Below, in pieces: positions 18,827 through 28,701 of a DNA stretch of 64,000 bases (its first letter is position 1; each line of letters opens with the position of its first letter). The DNA comes from a bacterium (GTDB lineage: Bacteria > Zhuqueibacterota > QNDG01 > JAFGCO01), in assembly GCA_016930535.1 (NCBI GenBank), contig JAFGGN010000041.1, positions 24,708 to 88,707 of the forward strand, written 5' to 3'. The translations under genes were made by a program, and so were the position numbers. The notes beneath the pieces are model-generated. The model was not told where the DNA came from and made no database searches. It saw only the letters and a list, made by a program, of their open reading frames with translations.

Positions 18827-20074
18827 TTATTCATAAAAAACCATGGGAGGTGTATCCAGTTCCTGTATTGAAGATTCCAGATATTGGTCGAATTGCTCCC
18901 TGGTCTGAATACCCGCGGATTCCTTTTCCCATGCAGCCAGAAAATAATAAACCAGCTCACCTCCCCTGGGTTTCAGAACGGCAATATGATTCAGATCATC
19001 TTCCGTTATTTCAATCAGATCATCTTTCCGGTACAGAACAGCCATGCCGAGCCGGTCGTTTGCCAGACTCTGTTTTCCCCAGGTCGCAAGTACCTGCCAG
19101 TGCTGCCCGTCGACTGTCAAAACCTCGGTGCTGTCAAGCTTGACAATCCCTGTACATAAATTCGGGGGATTGCCCTGAATATGCAATGTCTGTTTTGTCA
19201 TCCGTGAACCGGCACATATTGAAAGCTCGGAAATCAGATTATAGGAAAGGAATCCCGGTTTCCATCCATAATACCCGGTCCGGATACGTGAATAAACAGG
19301 ACCGTTATCGGTAATTTCACAAATCACGCTGTCTGTATTGGATACCCGTTCGGCATGAGAATTCACCCACATGCCGACCGAACCGATCCCGAGCGATTCT
19401 CCGACCTTTAAAATATCCATTCCCCAGTCTGCCATTTCATGATAGGATTCGGATTCATCCTGCCCCAGATCCTGAAGCACCATCACAGGCATTTTTTTCC
19501 CGAAAATATCGATGGCATTCCGCCAGTCCAGATAAAACCGGTACCCGACTTTGTCCGATTCCCAGCCGGGACCATCATACCGGATATAAGAAGAATAATC
19601 CGTATGCTCGTCCGGTACGCGTAATCTCCGGACGTTCTGAAACTGACCGCCGATATATTTTCTGTCTCTAAATTCGCCTCCGAATTTATGAGACAGTTCA
19701 GCCTGGGTCCGTTTCGTATACAACCGGGTTGCTTCACCCCTCGAAGCATAACGCAGTGTCAGTATTTTCGACTCATGAGCCGCGATCTGAACCACGCAGA
19801 GAATCCGGTCCACCTTGCCGTCCTCATCCGTATCGACGGTCTGGCTGGCGACTTCCTGATCCCCACTGAGAACCACGAATGCCTTTGCATTGAAATCCGG
19901 ACACTTTTCACGAACCGCCTGAATATCGATGGCTGCGATGTAATCCGTCAGATCCATTGAAAGCGGATTATTGACCGCAAGCCGGACGGATTCGGGGAAA
20001 CCCTGTTTCAGAGAGCTGCATGAAGATCCAATCATGGCAACGGTCAAAATGAAAATCCAGGGTTTTCGTTTCAT
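18827..20074 (-). CDS. DUF4861 family lipoprotein
   Basis: DUF4861 proteins occur in pectin and other acidic-polysaccharide loci of FCB bacteria; their biochemical role is not established here. The ATG at 20074 was chosen because AAAGGA lies 10 bases upstream and the product then starts MKRKPWIFILTVAMIGSSC, a lipoprotein signal. The frame extends to 20125 but that adds a charged leader. Family features: LAVNNPLSMDLTDYIA near residue 33, KAFVVLSGDQEVASQTVDTD with FDVNDDG-like DEDGKVDRI, and WGMDILKVGESLGIGSVGMW in the centre. It lies 61 bases before the GH105 start side and 23 bases before the six-hairpin gene; DUF4861 next to GH105 is a common pairing. Confidence 0.82.
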   Translation of the reverse strand: MKRKPWIFILTVAMIGSSCSSLKQGFPESVRLAVNNPLSMDLTDYIAAIDIQAVREKCPDFNAKAFVVLSGDQEVASQTVDTDEDGKVDRILCVVQIAAHESKILTLRYASRGEATRLYTKRTQAELSHKFGGEFRDRKYIGGQFQNVRRLRVPDEHTDYSSYIRYDGPGWESDKVGYRFYLDWRNAIDIFGKKMPVMVLQDLGQDESESYHEMADWGMDILKVGESLGIGSVGMWVNSHAERVSNTDSVICEITDNGPVYSRIRTGYYGWKPGFLSYNLISELSICAGSRMTKQTLHIQGNPPNLCTGIVKLDSTEVLTVDGQHWQVLATWGKQSLANDRLGMAVLYRKDDLIEITEDDLNHIAVLKPRGGELVYYFLAAWEKESAGIQTREQFDQYLESSIQELDTPPMVFYE

Positions 20075-20135
20075 GAACACAGAATCCTTTTTTGGCTTGA
20101 TCATATTCCCGATTTTTAAAAGCATGAACAGATTT

Positions 20136-21338
20136 TCAGTAGCCCAGTCTGGTCATCTCGGCACAGGCACCCAAAAAGGGACCCACTCCCTTGCCGTCAT
20201 TGGGACGGATGGGTTCGATATACACATAGTACTCGTAGCTGCCGTCGCGTATTTTGTCAGAATAGTCCCCGCCCAGACCGGCACCCTGGCAGCAACGAAG
20301 CAGGTTCAAATCACCCCGTGAATCCCTGTACATCAAATGCGTGGTGAGTCCTTCAAACCCTTTTAAAAGAGCCGCCGAATATTTGTCGTCAATGTATTTC
20401 ATCCTGATCGCTTTGGCCAGTGCATAAACAAACATGGCTGAACCGGTTCCTTCAATATAATTCCCCTCACGGCTTCCCTGATCCAGCACCTGCCACCAGA
20501 GGCCGGTTCCCGGATCCTGAATCGCGGTGATGGTTTCGGCCAGCTCCTGCAGCATCGCGATCAGTTTTTCCCTTCCGGAATGAGATTCGGGGATATAGTC
20601 GAGAACATCCACAATGGCCATCACGAACCATCCCATGCCCCTGCCCCAGAAACACTGGGACAATCCGGTTTCTTTATCTGCCCAGAACATCTGTCTCGAT
20701 TCATCCCAGGCGTGATAGTACAATCCGGTTTTCCTGTCTCTCAGATTTTCATGTATCAATCTGAATTGCAGCACCACATCATCGAACACATCCGGTTCAT
20801 CGAACAGTTTTGCGTATTCCGCATAAAAGGGCTGCCCCATGTACAGCCCGTCCAGCCACATTTGCCAGGGGTAAATCTGCTTGTGCCATAAACCACCCTG
20901 TTTGATCCGCGGATGCTTTTTAAATTGTGACCGCACCAGATCGGCCGCCTTTTTGTATTTCTCTTCCCCGGTTTCCTTGTAAAGGAAGAGGAGCATGCTT
21001 CCGGACTGGACCTGATCGATATTATACTCGTCCACACGGTATCCCCGGATTGTGCCGTCTTCATTGACAAGCCGGCCGATGTTTTTCTCGATATAATTAA
21101 AATAGACCGAATCACCGGTTATTTTCCAGAGCCTCTCGAAACCTTTTAATACGGTGCCTGTCACATAATCCCAGCCATGATAGACCTTCGGATGCCGGTT
21201 CAAGACGGACCGGGCCATGTGGTCTCCCCACGCTTTTGCGGAAGGCGGTGTCTTTGGCTGTTCCTGTCCGCGGATTAAAACGGCACTGAAAATAAACATG
21301 AAAACAATTATTTTCCGGACATTGGAATAGTGATTCAT
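20136..21338 (-). CDS. GH105 unsaturated rhamnogalacturonyl/galacturonyl hydrolase (YteR/YesR-like)
   Basis: Cleaves the unsaturated uronic acid that a pectate or rhamnogalacturonan lyase leaves at the non-reducing end. The (alpha/alpha)6 barrel signatures are WDYVTGTVLKGFERLW, YNIDQVQSGSMLL, and QMWLDGLYMGQPF with the catalytic Asp, then GLYYHAWDESR and WGRGMGWFVMAIVD. An N-terminal signal peptide (residues 1-24, ending IRGQ) has no lipobox Cys, so it is likely periplasmic. Length 400 matches the family. AAAGGATG lies before the ATG. It is the first gene after the terminator hairpin at 21391-21421, so it may begin a separate transcript. Confidence 0.92.
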   Translation of the reverse strand: MNHYSNVRKIIVFMFIFSAVLIRGQEQPKTPPSAKAWGDHMARSVLNRHPKVYHGWDYVTGTVLKGFERLWKITGDSVYFNYIEKNIGRLVNEDGTIRGYRVDEYNIDQVQSGSMLLFLYKETGEEKYKKAADLVRSQFKKHPRIKQGGLWHKQIYPWQMWLDGLYMGQPFYAEYAKLFDEPDVFDDVVLQFRLIHENLRDRKTGLYYHAWDESRQMFWADKETGLSQCFWGRGMGWFVMAIVDVLDYIPESHSGREKLIAMLQELAETITAIQDPGTGLWWQVLDQGSREGNYIEGTGSAMFVYALAKAIRMKYIDDKYSAALLKGFEGLTTHLMYRDSRGDLNLLRCCQGAGLGGDYSDKIRDGSYEYYVYIEPIRPNDGKGVGPFLGACAEMTRLGY

Positions 21339-21390
21339 CGATTCATCCTTTTTTTTATCACATCATTTGGAACAGATACTGAATTTCGAA

Positions 21391-21421
21391 TAAAAAGGCC
21401 CGGGCAGGGCGAACCCGGGCC
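21391..21421 (-). terminator. Intrinsic terminator after GH43 gene
   Basis: Perfect 8-bp GC-rich stem GGCCCGGG (21397-21404) with CCCGGGCC (21414-21421) around a 9-base loop, followed on the minus strand by TTTTTA. It lies 51 bases beyond the stop of the GH43 gene and 52 bases before the GH105 start. It should end or attenuate the transcript carrying the surface module, GH28, PL1 and GH43 genes. Confidence 0.85.
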
Positions 21422-21472
21422 CTCTTCTACCCTAACAACAAAGCGTAAGCCAAGAAAAGCTTGTGTCAGGTT

Positions 21473-23089
21473 CTAATTCACATAAAAATACCGGTATTCC
21501 GCATATCCCGCGGGCCCGGACGATTCTTCGGATACGGAGAACAATCCAACTTTTGCCCCGATCCATTTACCCGGCCGGGCCTTGAAAGGCGATCCGATCG
21601 ATCGATAGTCCTTCCCGTCCAGACTGTACGAAAATGTGCAGACAGCGTCATCCTGAATATCCACCTTCAGGAACAACTGATGCGTCGGCACGGATATTTT
21701 CTCCTCTATAGTCTCCGCCTCACCGTGTTCCGCATCCACACACCGTCTCAGTTCAAGATCATAATCGCCCTTCAGCCCGGATATGGTAAGCGCGGCATAT
21801 CCCATGCCCATGACAATCAGACCGGATCTCTCCTTTTCGCTGCGGCCGAACCACGATACGGCCGTGGCGACAGTCATTCGGGGCGCACTCAGTTTTTGAA
21901 GCAGCAGGTTGGGTGCATCCCATAAGTTGAGTCCGTCACCTGTTCCCCATGCATTGAGCCTCAGGACACCCCGGTCCGCGTCAAGCGCATTCCATTCCTC
22001 TTTCGGATTGGCCTGCCACTGCCATTGCAGGCCAAGTTCCGGTTTGTTGAAATCGTCCGAGGTCTGGGGAATTTGCACGGACGCGGATTCCCGGACACCG
22101 GGTTTTGTATGTTTCAATATCGGCTCACCGGTCCCGTCGTTATCCGTATCTGTTCCCATCACGGGCCAGTCCTCTCTCCAGATCACGGGCTGAAGATGAA
22201 CGATTCGCCCGTAAGCATCCCGGTCCTGGAAATGAACAAACCAGGCTTCACCGTTTTCCAGTTCCAGGTAGGCCCCCTGATGGGGTCCGTTGATCTCCGT
22301 GCTACCCTGAGCCAGGACAATCCGGTCCTCGTAAGGACCGGTGATTTCCCGGGACCGCAGCACGGTCTGCCAGCCGGGCTTGACTCCGCCGGCCGGAGCG
22401 AAAATATAATAATATCCGTTTCGTTTGTATAGTTTGGGGCCTTCGATGGTCGGATAATTCTGATGCCCGTCAAAAACAATCACGCCTTTGTCGATGATTC
22501 CGGACCCTTGTGCATTGAGTTCGTTGATCTGAAGCAGGCTGTTGACTCCCGCCCTGCTGTGTGCAAAAGCATGGACCATATAGACACGGCCGTCATCATC
22601 CCAGAAAGGACAGGGATCAATATTTCCGTACGCTTTCTTGACCAGGACCGGTGCGTTCCATTCACCCAGCGGATCTTCTGTTTTTACCATATAGATCCCC
22701 CGGTCCGGATCACCATAATAGATATAATAGGATCCCTCATGATACCGGATGGCCGGTGCCCAGACGCCGTTTCCATGCTGGGGCCGGTCAAAATCAGGAT
22801 CCTCAAACCTTGGGATGGCATGATTCACCAGTGTCCAGTTCACCAGATCCCTGGAATGCAAAACGGGCAGTGCAGGCACACAATTGAATGAAGAAGCCGT
22901 CATATAAAAATCTTCGCCGACCCGGACCACGTCCGGATCCGAATAATCCGCAAAAATAACCGGATTTTTATACATCCCGTTACCCAGATCCGGCTGCCAG
23001 ACTTCGGCATATCCGGTCATCCCGATCAATACGGGCATGATGAGCGTATGTATTTTCAGTCGTTTTATCCTGATCATTGACCTGAACAC
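21473..23089 (-). CDS. GH43 arabinosidase/xylosidase-type enzyme with C-terminal beta-sandwich
   Basis: A 538-residue secreted enzyme. The N-terminal propeller has the base Asp in DYSDPDVVRVG, the modulator Asp in YGNIDPCPFWDDDG and the acid Glu in PTIEGPKLY. PALPVLHSRDLVNW and GVWAPAIRYH are typical of exo-acting GH43 proteins. From about residue 335 a concanavalin-like domain follows (PELGLQWQWQANPKEEW), as in GH43_C2/DUF1349 enzymes, and it supplies part of the active site in relatives. Start: GTG at 23089, or the ATG at 23077, which gives the signal peptide MIRIKRLKIHTLIMPVLI. Only 3 bases separate it from the PL1 gene, so the two are probably co-translated. It likely removes arabinose or xylose side groups. 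Confidence 0.88.
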   Translation of the reverse strand: MFRSMIRIKRLKIHTLIMPVLIGMTGYAEVWQPDLGNGMYKNPVIFADYSDPDVVRVGEDFYMTASSFNCVPALPVLHSRDLVNWTLVNHAIPRFEDPDFDRPQHGNGVWAPAIRYHEGSYYIYYGDPDRGIYMVKTEDPLGEWNAPVLVKKAYGNIDPCPFWDDDGRVYMVHAFAHSRAGVNSLLQINELNAQGSGIIDKGVIVFDGHQNYPTIEGPKLYKRNGYYYIFAPAGGVKPGWQTVLRSREITGPYEDRIVLAQGSTEINGPHQGAYLELENGEAWFVHFQDRDAYGRIVHLQPVIWREDWPVMGTDTDNDGTGEPILKHTKPGVRESASVQIPQTSDDFNKPELGLQWQWQANPKEEWNALDADRGVLRLNAWGTGDGLNLWDAPNLLLQKLSAPRMTVATAVSWFGRSEKERSGLIVMGMGYAALTISGLKGDYDLELRRCVDAEHGEAETIEEKISVPTHQLFLKVDIQDDAVCTFSYSLDGKDYRSIGSPFKARPGKWIGAKVGLFSVSEESSGPAGYAEYRYFYVN

Positions 23090-23092
23090 CGT

Positions 23093-25972
23093 CTATTTCA
23101 CAACCATGATTTTACGCGTTAACATGCTGCCCGCGGTCATGAGCCGGCACAGATAGACGCCGCTGCCTAACCGGGAAGCATCGAATATCACCTTATATGA
23201 TCCCGCATCGCGGTAACCGTCCGCCAGACAACTCAGCTCCTGCCCCTGCAGGTTCAGGATTTTCAGGGACACTTTACCGTGACCGGGGACAGCATACGAG
23301 ATCTGCGTAGAAGGATTGAACGGATTTGGATAATTCTCCAGCCTGATCTTGAATGACCGTGGTTTTTCTTCGGTCACACCGGATAAATAATCCTGAAACA
23401 TCGCCATGATATCATCTGCTGACAGACTGTAATTGGATATCCGGACATCATCCATGGCACCGGCAAAAAACGAATTCAGTGCGCCCGTGGTCCCCAGAAA
23501 AAGCGGTCCCTCCTGGGAAAGATCATAGGTGCTATCTGCACCGGAATCCACGGCCGCGCCGTTCGCGAATAAAATCAATTGTTTCGTCTCCCGATCCCGG
23601 ACAGCGGCCACATGAACCCATTCATCCCTGACGAAATGGGTGTCCGGAACAGAAACCGCGGAAACCATATCGCCGTCAGAGACACGAAAAATCACCTGAC
23701 CCGGCTCATATAAAACCTGATACCCGGCCCCATTGTTCTGTCCGGGATCGAACCCGTTTGAAAGCCAGACAACCGGCTGGTTCATCTGGCCCTGCCGGAT
23801 CCAGAAAGACAAGGTGAATCCCCTGATCTTAAAATCGAACCACGGATCCGGGTCCGCTTCGATATAATCACCCGCTCCTGAAAAAGAGATGGCCATGCCG
23901 ACGATTCCCTTGATCCAGTTGTCCGTGGTCATATTCTTCAAATAGGCGTAATTGCTGTGCCCCGATGCATCCAGATCCAATGAGCCCAATCCCCGGTCAA
24001 ATTTCCAGTGTGCAGCCAGGCCCCGTGTAAACGGTTCGGTCGTGAACTGCCAGATGTCTCCTTGTGTTTTTCCGGCTTCATTGACTTCATCGACCCGCCA
24101 GTAATAGGTGGTTTCATCCAGCAGTCCCCTGGGATCAAAACTGCTGCCGGTCTGACTTCCCTGAAACACAGGGGGATTCGCCGTTCCGAAATAAACATCA
24201 TGGGAGACAGCGGCGGTTCCCGGTTTCCAGCCGAGTACCTGGACATTGCTGACGCCCAGGGCGCCGTCCGCAGGGCTTGGCTCATCGGCTTCTGCAGGAC
24301 GCCCGTCAGGATAACTGGTTTTGGCCGCCGCAACATTGCTGTAAATGGAATACACGGGATCTTTCATGGTGCGGATGCGATAATAATAGTTATATCCGCC
24401 GACCCCGGTCAGATCATGATAAACTGTATCATTGGGATTGGTTACGGCTATGACAACGAAGTTCGCAGGTTCGCCTTCAGCGCGTTCGATGGAAAATCCG
24501 GTCTCCGCCTGGGCAATCTCCTTCCAGGACAGCCTGATTTCTGTCGCCGAGAGGGCCGTGGCTTCGAGATCCACCGCGGGAAGTACAAAATCGTCCCGTA
24601 CACACAGGCCGTTGATATAATTCTCAAGGTTGGTGTATCCGTCACTGTCGATATCGCCGCGATGATCCTCAGGATCCGTCGAATCCAGGCCCTGTCCGGT
24701 TTCCCATGCGTCGGCCATGCCGTCATGGTCCTCATCGACAGGGATATCGTACGTGTTCAGCTCCGGCCATCCGCCGACCTCCGTTTGCGAATCGATGATC
24801 CCCTTTCCGGCACCATAGACACCGCCATAGGTGACTGTACCGGTCCGGACTTCGTTTATAATCCGGGTATCGACCGGATCGCGCACGGGAGCTGTCGCCC
24901 CGGCATTTTCCAGCACCAGCACATAGGCATCTTCCGCATCATGGGTCAATACAGGAGCCGACTGGATGGGTTCAACCAGTTTCACCTTTACAGAATTAAA
25001 TCCCTGAACACCGCCACCCCAGTTATTGCCGGTGATATCGGGATAGCCATCGACATAATTATCGGCCACATACCAGTGGCCGTGCTCATCCGAACATTCC
25101 ACAATGCGATAACGGACAGATCCGCCCGATGTCGCGGGACCTGATTTATAATAGTTTGCAATCAGATTCTGATTTCCGGATTCCCCGCCATAGGCACTGT
25201 TGCCGCCCCAGTTAAAAATCACATTGTTGCGATGATCCACCTGCTCAGTTTCAGGTGTGCTGTTATACCGGCTTCCCTGAAACCTTGGATTCCGGCTGGA
25301 GTGATGGGCCAGTAAATTGTGATGAAAACTGGCGCCCATACCGCCCCAGATTCCCCCATAACCGTGATTGCCTTTGTAATGATAGGAACTGTAAAGGCTC
25401 TCACTGATAATGCACCACTGCATCGTAAAATTGACATTGTCATAAAAAGAGGCGACCTCATCATTGCCCCAGCTCATGGAGCAGTGATCGATCATGATAT
25501 CCCGGCGATTTGTACCTGAAAGCGCATCCGCTTCAGTCTTGGTTTCATCACCCGGCCGGAACCGGAGATAGCGAATGATCACATTGCTGGCGCCCACGGT
25601 CACGGGATATCCTTTAATACATATGCCGTCGCCCGGAGCAGTCTGCCCGGCAATGGTGATATTGCCGTATTCGATATTCAGACTGCTTTTGAGCTCGATA
25701 GTGCCTGACACCCGAAAGACAATGGTTCTGGTGCCGTAGGTTTGAACCGCGCTGCGAAAACTTCCGGAACCGGAATCGTTCAGATTGGTCACTTCGATGA
25801 CCTGTCCTCCCCGGCCGCCGGTAGTAAAACGTCCGAATCCTTCTGCGCCGGGAAATGCCGGCTGCTGAGAAAACAGGAAGCCCGGACTGCCGGCCGCAAA
25901 AAGACAGAGTATGACCAGGTTTCTGAATTTCAGAACAGAGGGATTGAACATGATCTTTCTGTCACCATTCAA
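23093..25972 (-). CDS. PL1 pectate lyase with FN3-like, LamG-like and T9SS sorting domains
   Basis: Surface-directed endo-acting pectate lyase of 959 residues. After the signal peptide the PL1 beta-helix opens with FPGAEGFGRFTTGGRGG; IIRYLRFRPGD, IMIDHCSMSWGNDE (conserved DHCS) and SSRNPRFQGSR (Arg/Pro active-site strand) follow. Beyond about residue 440: a dockerin-like/calcium loop (DEDHDGMADAWETG), one FN3 domain (LEATALSATEIRLSW), a module shared with the pectinesterase (HDVYFGTANPP ... YYWRVDEV), a LamG-like domain (AAHWKFDRG...) and a sorting domain with NYPNPFNPSTQI. The first ATG (25972) is 9 bases after the GH28 stop; an ATG at 25951 also fits the signal peptide. It would cut homogalacturonan after demethylation. 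Confidence 0.92.
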   Translation of the reverse strand: MNGDRKIMFNPSVLKFRNLVILCLFAAGSPGFLFSQQPAFPGAEGFGRFTTGGRGGQVIEVTNLNDSGSGSFRSAVQTYGTRTIVFRVSGTIELKSSLNIEYGNITIAGQTAPGDGICIKGYPVTVGASNVIIRYLRFRPGDETKTEADALSGTNRRDIMIDHCSMSWGNDEVASFYDNVNFTMQWCIISESLYSSYHYKGNHGYGGIWGGMGASFHHNLLAHHSSRNPRFQGSRYNSTPETEQVDHRNNVIFNWGGNSAYGGESGNQNLIANYYKSGPATSGGSVRYRIVECSDEHGHWYVADNYVDGYPDITGNNWGGGVQGFNSVKVKLVEPIQSAPVLTHDAEDAYVLVLENAGATAPVRDPVDTRIINEVRTGTVTYGGVYGAGKGIIDSQTEVGGWPELNTYDIPVDEDHDGMADAWETGQGLDSTDPEDHRGDIDSDGYTNLENYINGLCVRDDFVLPAVDLEATALSATEIRLSWKEIAQAETGFSIERAEGEPANFVVIAVTNPNDTVYHDLTGVGGYNYYYRIRTMKDPVYSIYSNVAAAKTSYPDGRPAEADEPSPADGALGVSNVQVLGWKPGTAAVSHDVYFGTANPPVFQGSQTGSSFDPRGLLDETTYYWRVDEVNEAGKTQGDIWQFTTEPFTRGLAAHWKFDRGLGSLDLDASGHSNYAYLKNMTTDNWIKGIVGMAISFSGAGDYIEADPDPWFDFKIRGFTLSFWIRQGQMNQPVVWLSNGFDPGQNNGAGYQVLYEPGQVIFRVSDGDMVSAVSVPDTHFVRDEWVHVAAVRDRETKQLILFANGAAVDSGADSTYDLSQEGPLFLGTTGALNSFFAGAMDDVRISNYSLSADDIMAMFQDYLSGVTEEKPRSFKIRLENYPNPFNPSTQISYAVPGHGKVSLKILNLQGQELSCLADGYRDAGSYKVIFDASRLGSGVYLCRLMTAGSMLTRKIMVVK

Positions 25973-25981
25973 TTGGACATC

Positions 25982-27391
25982 CTATTGAAGCTGTCCGTTA
26001 ATATAGACATTTTTGAATGTCAGGTTTTTGGTGTGATTCAGGATGTTGCCGTCGCGCACACCGTCAAATTTACAATTCTCGATCAGTATATCGGATATGG
26101 GAGAGCGTTCATATCCGTCCAGCATCAACGCATAGCGGCTCTTCTTGCTGTTGACATTCTGCATGATCACATTATGGACAGCCGGCGTGAATTCTCCGAC
26201 ATCACCCCGTTCATAATGAAAATAAATCCTCAGCACGGCATCCCGGACTTCTCCGATTTCCACGTTCCGCATAAATATATTTTCCACCACGCCTCCGCGA
26301 AGTGAATTGGTTTTAATACGCAATGCCCTCTCCAGATTCGGACTGTCCATCACACAATCCTCGGCAAAAACATTCCTGCAGCTTCCGGAAATTTCACTGC
26401 CGATCACCACACCGCCATGACCGTCCTTCATCTGACAGTTCTGAATGATAATATTTTCACTGGGCATGTCGATCCGCCGGCCGTCGCCGTTCCGTCCGGA
26501 TTTGATGGCGATACAATCGTCACCCGTATTGAAATAGCAGTTTTTAATCAGCACATTTTTACTGCTCTCCGGATTGCAGCCGTCATTGTTCGGACCGTGT
26601 GAATCGATATGAACATTTTGAACAGTCACATTCTCACATAAAACCGGATGGATTTCCCACATGGGCGACCTGTGAATCGTGATACCGTCTATCAGTATAT
26701 TTTTGCAACGGTAGAATTGTACAAAATTGACACGCAGGTAATGTCCTTCCCCGAAAATCCGGTTCTCTGGAGGAATCCCGCGTTCAGCCATGGCAAACAG
26801 ACTGTCCCTGTCGGACCGCTGATGGGGCTTTTCCTTTTTCCATCCATGATCTGGACGTCCTGTCCAGTTCCACCAGACATCCGTTCCCGCCTGCCCGTCG
26901 ATAACGCCTTTCCCTGTAATCGCGATATTTTCCTGCTCAAACGCATAGATAAAGGGGGAATAATTCATCATTTCAACACCCTCGAACCGGGTAAATACCA
27001 CGGGCAGGTATTTTTTCTGGTCCTGGCTGAAAAGGATCGTGGCTTTTTCATCAAGATGAAGATTGACATTGCTTTTAAGATGAATCGCGCCTGTCAGAAA
27101 ATCCCCTGCAGGAACGACCACACGGCCTCCTCCGGCTTCATGGCAGGCATGAATCGAGGCCCTGAAAGCTTCTGTGCAATCCGTCTGCCCGTCTCCGGCG
27201 GCGCCATATGCGGTGATTACAAAATCCTGATCGGGAAAAACCGGAGGAACGATCTGCCTGAGTATCCCGGGAACCTGTTCCCATCCGGCCTTCTGGGCGG
27301 ACCGGCCCGAACAGGACAGACACAATCCGACAGCCAGGAGCGATATCACAAGACAGTGTATGCCCGTAAAACTGGATTTTCTGATTTTCAT
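25982..27391 (-). CDS. GH28 polygalacturonase lipoprotein
   Basis: Hydrolyses galacturonan or rhamnogalacturonan. It is a lipoprotein: the signal ends GLCLSCSG. The beta-helix motifs with the three catalytic Asp are clear: NNDGCNPESS (first Asp) and GDDCIAIKSG (Asp pair), then GHGGVVIGSE (His) and RALRIKTN (Arg/Lys). Opening motif ITAYGAAGDGQTDCTEAF is standard. Length 469 suits exo-acting bacterial forms; the insertion YAFEQENIAITGKGVIDGQ is conserved in these. AGGATCAGGA precedes the ATG. The lipoprotein signal suggests anchoring in the outer membrane or periplasm, behind the surface-sorted pectate lyase encoded next to it. Confidence 0.93.
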   Translation of the reverse strand: MKIRKSSFTGIHCLVISLLAVGLCLSCSGRSAQKAGWEQVPGILRQIVPPVFPDQDFVITAYGAAGDGQTDCTEAFRASIHACHEAGGGRVVVPAGDFLTGAIHLKSNVNLHLDEKATILFSQDQKKYLPVVFTRFEGVEMMNYSPFIYAFEQENIAITGKGVIDGQAGTDVWWNWTGRPDHGWKKEKPHQRSDRDSLFAMAERGIPPENRIFGEGHYLRVNFVQFYRCKNILIDGITIHRSPMWEIHPVLCENVTVQNVHIDSHGPNNDGCNPESSKNVLIKNCYFNTGDDCIAIKSGRNGDGRRIDMPSENIIIQNCQMKDGHGGVVIGSEISGSCRNVFAEDCVMDSPNLERALRIKTNSLRGGVVENIFMRNVEIGEVRDAVLRIYFHYERGDVGEFTPAVHNVIMQNVNSKKSRYALMLDGYERSPISDILIENCKFDGVRDGNILNHTKNLTFKNVYINGQLQ

Positions 27392-27426
27392 TATTCCTGA
27401 TCCTTTCTATTGAAATACATCCCGTA

Positions 27427-28629
27427 TTATGGATGTGACTTCTCTGTCATCTCAAATTCCAGACTGGCCATGATGAACGGGCCGACGGCCTTGGGATCAT
27501 TGCTGCGGATGTGTTCGTGAATATAGTACGAATAGGATCCGTCCCGGTAAGGACTGCCTCCCAGCCCTGCTCCGGCGCAGGCCTGATGAATATGCACCTG
27601 GCCCGTGCTGTCCACTTCGATAAAATGGTCCAGAATTCCCGCCCACCCTTTTTGTGCAGCCGCCATATACTTCCGGTCGATATGACCCTTTCGAACGGCT
27701 TTGGCCAATGCATAAACAAACATGCAGGAAGCGGACGATTCGGGATAATTCCCCTCTCTGTCTCCCTGATCGAGCACCTGATACCATAATCCGGTCCGCG
27801 GGTCCTGCACCCGGACAATGGCCTGAGACAGCCGGTCCAGAATGGACAGCAGGATGGGATAATCCGGATGGTTTTCAGGGAGAAAATCCAGGACGTCCAC
27901 GATGGCCATGGCATACCATCCCAGCCCGCGCCCCCAGAAATGAGCGGATGTGCCTGTCTCCGGATCGGCCCAGCGCTGTTCACGGCTTTCGTCCCATCCG
28001 TGATACAACAATCCCGTTTTTGAATCGCGGGCATTTTTTTCCATCAGAACAATCTGCCTGGTCACATCATCGAACAGACCGGGTTCGTCAAACTCGACCG
28101 CATACTGAGCCAGAAAGGGCGTGCCCATGTACAGACCGTCCAGCCACATCTGATGGGGATAGACTTTTTTATGCCAGAATCCGCCTTCGCCGGTCCGCGG
28201 ATGCGTTTTCATCTGTGAGCGCAATAACTCGACGGCGGCTTTGTATTTCGGATCATGGGTCGTTTGATAGAGGTCAAAAAGCGGTTTTCCAGGATTGATA
28301 CGGTCTATGTTGTAATCACTCAGTTTGTACAGCCAGATATTGCCGGTACTGTCAATAAACTGATCATAGTAGCTTTGAACGTATTTGAAAACGGTTTCGT
28401 CCCGGGTAACCTGCCAGACATCCAGCAAGGATTTCAATACCAGCCCTTGTGTATATTCCCACTTGGGCTTGTTTCTGAAATCGATCATCCAGGGCTCGGG
28501 ATTGCGACTCATCACGGACCTGGCCATGCGAACAGACCACGGCTGATCCCTGTCGATTTGTTTTGACTCCCTGCAGGTAACCAGCGGGACCATCAGAAGC
28601 AATAAAATCCCTATATAAAATTTTTTCAA
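27427..28629 (-). CDS. GH105 unsaturated uronyl hydrolase lipoprotein (second copy)
   Basis: A paralogue of the GH105 at 20136-21338 with the same motifs: WEYTQGLVLKSLLDVW, DYNIDRINPGKPL, QMWLDGLYMGTPF with the catalytic Asp, YHGWDESREQRWADPE and WGRGLGWYAMAIVDVLDF. Start: a TTG at 28629 has GGAG 8 bases upstream and yields the textbook lipoprotein signal MKKFYIGILLLLMVPLVTC. The ATG at 28650 has no ribosome site and only adds seven residues, so it is the less likely start. Two GH105 proteins, one with a lipobox and one without, may act on different unsaturated oligosaccharides or in different compartments. Confidence 0.9.
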   Translation of the reverse strand: MKKFYIGILLLLMVPLVTCRESKQIDRDQPWSVRMARSVMSRNPEPWMIDFRNKPKWEYTQGLVLKSLLDVWQVTRDETVFKYVQSYYDQFIDSTGNIWLYKLSDYNIDRINPGKPLFDLYQTTHDPKYKAAVELLRSQMKTHPRTGEGGFWHKKVYPHQMWLDGLYMGTPFLAQYAVEFDEPGLFDDVTRQIVLMEKNARDSKTGLLYHGWDESREQRWADPETGTSAHFWGRGLGWYAMAIVDVLDFLPENHPDYPILLSILDRLSQAIVRVQDPRTGLWYQVLDQGDREGNYPESSASCMFVYALAKAVRKGHIDRKYMAAAQKGWAGILDHFIEVDSTGQVHIHQACAGAGLGGSPYRDGSYSYYIHEHIRSNDPKAVGPFIMASLEFEMTEKSHP

Positions 28630-28701
28630 AAATACGTCTCCGTTTTTCATCTGTCCGGCTGGAATGGATTCATCCCTTTCCCTGAATCCGTCATCAGAAT
28701 C

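Noticed and set aside
24008..25144. Plus-strand open frame opposite the pectate lyase
   Set aside because: Shadow frame; the minus strand encodes clear PL1 motifs across the same bases.
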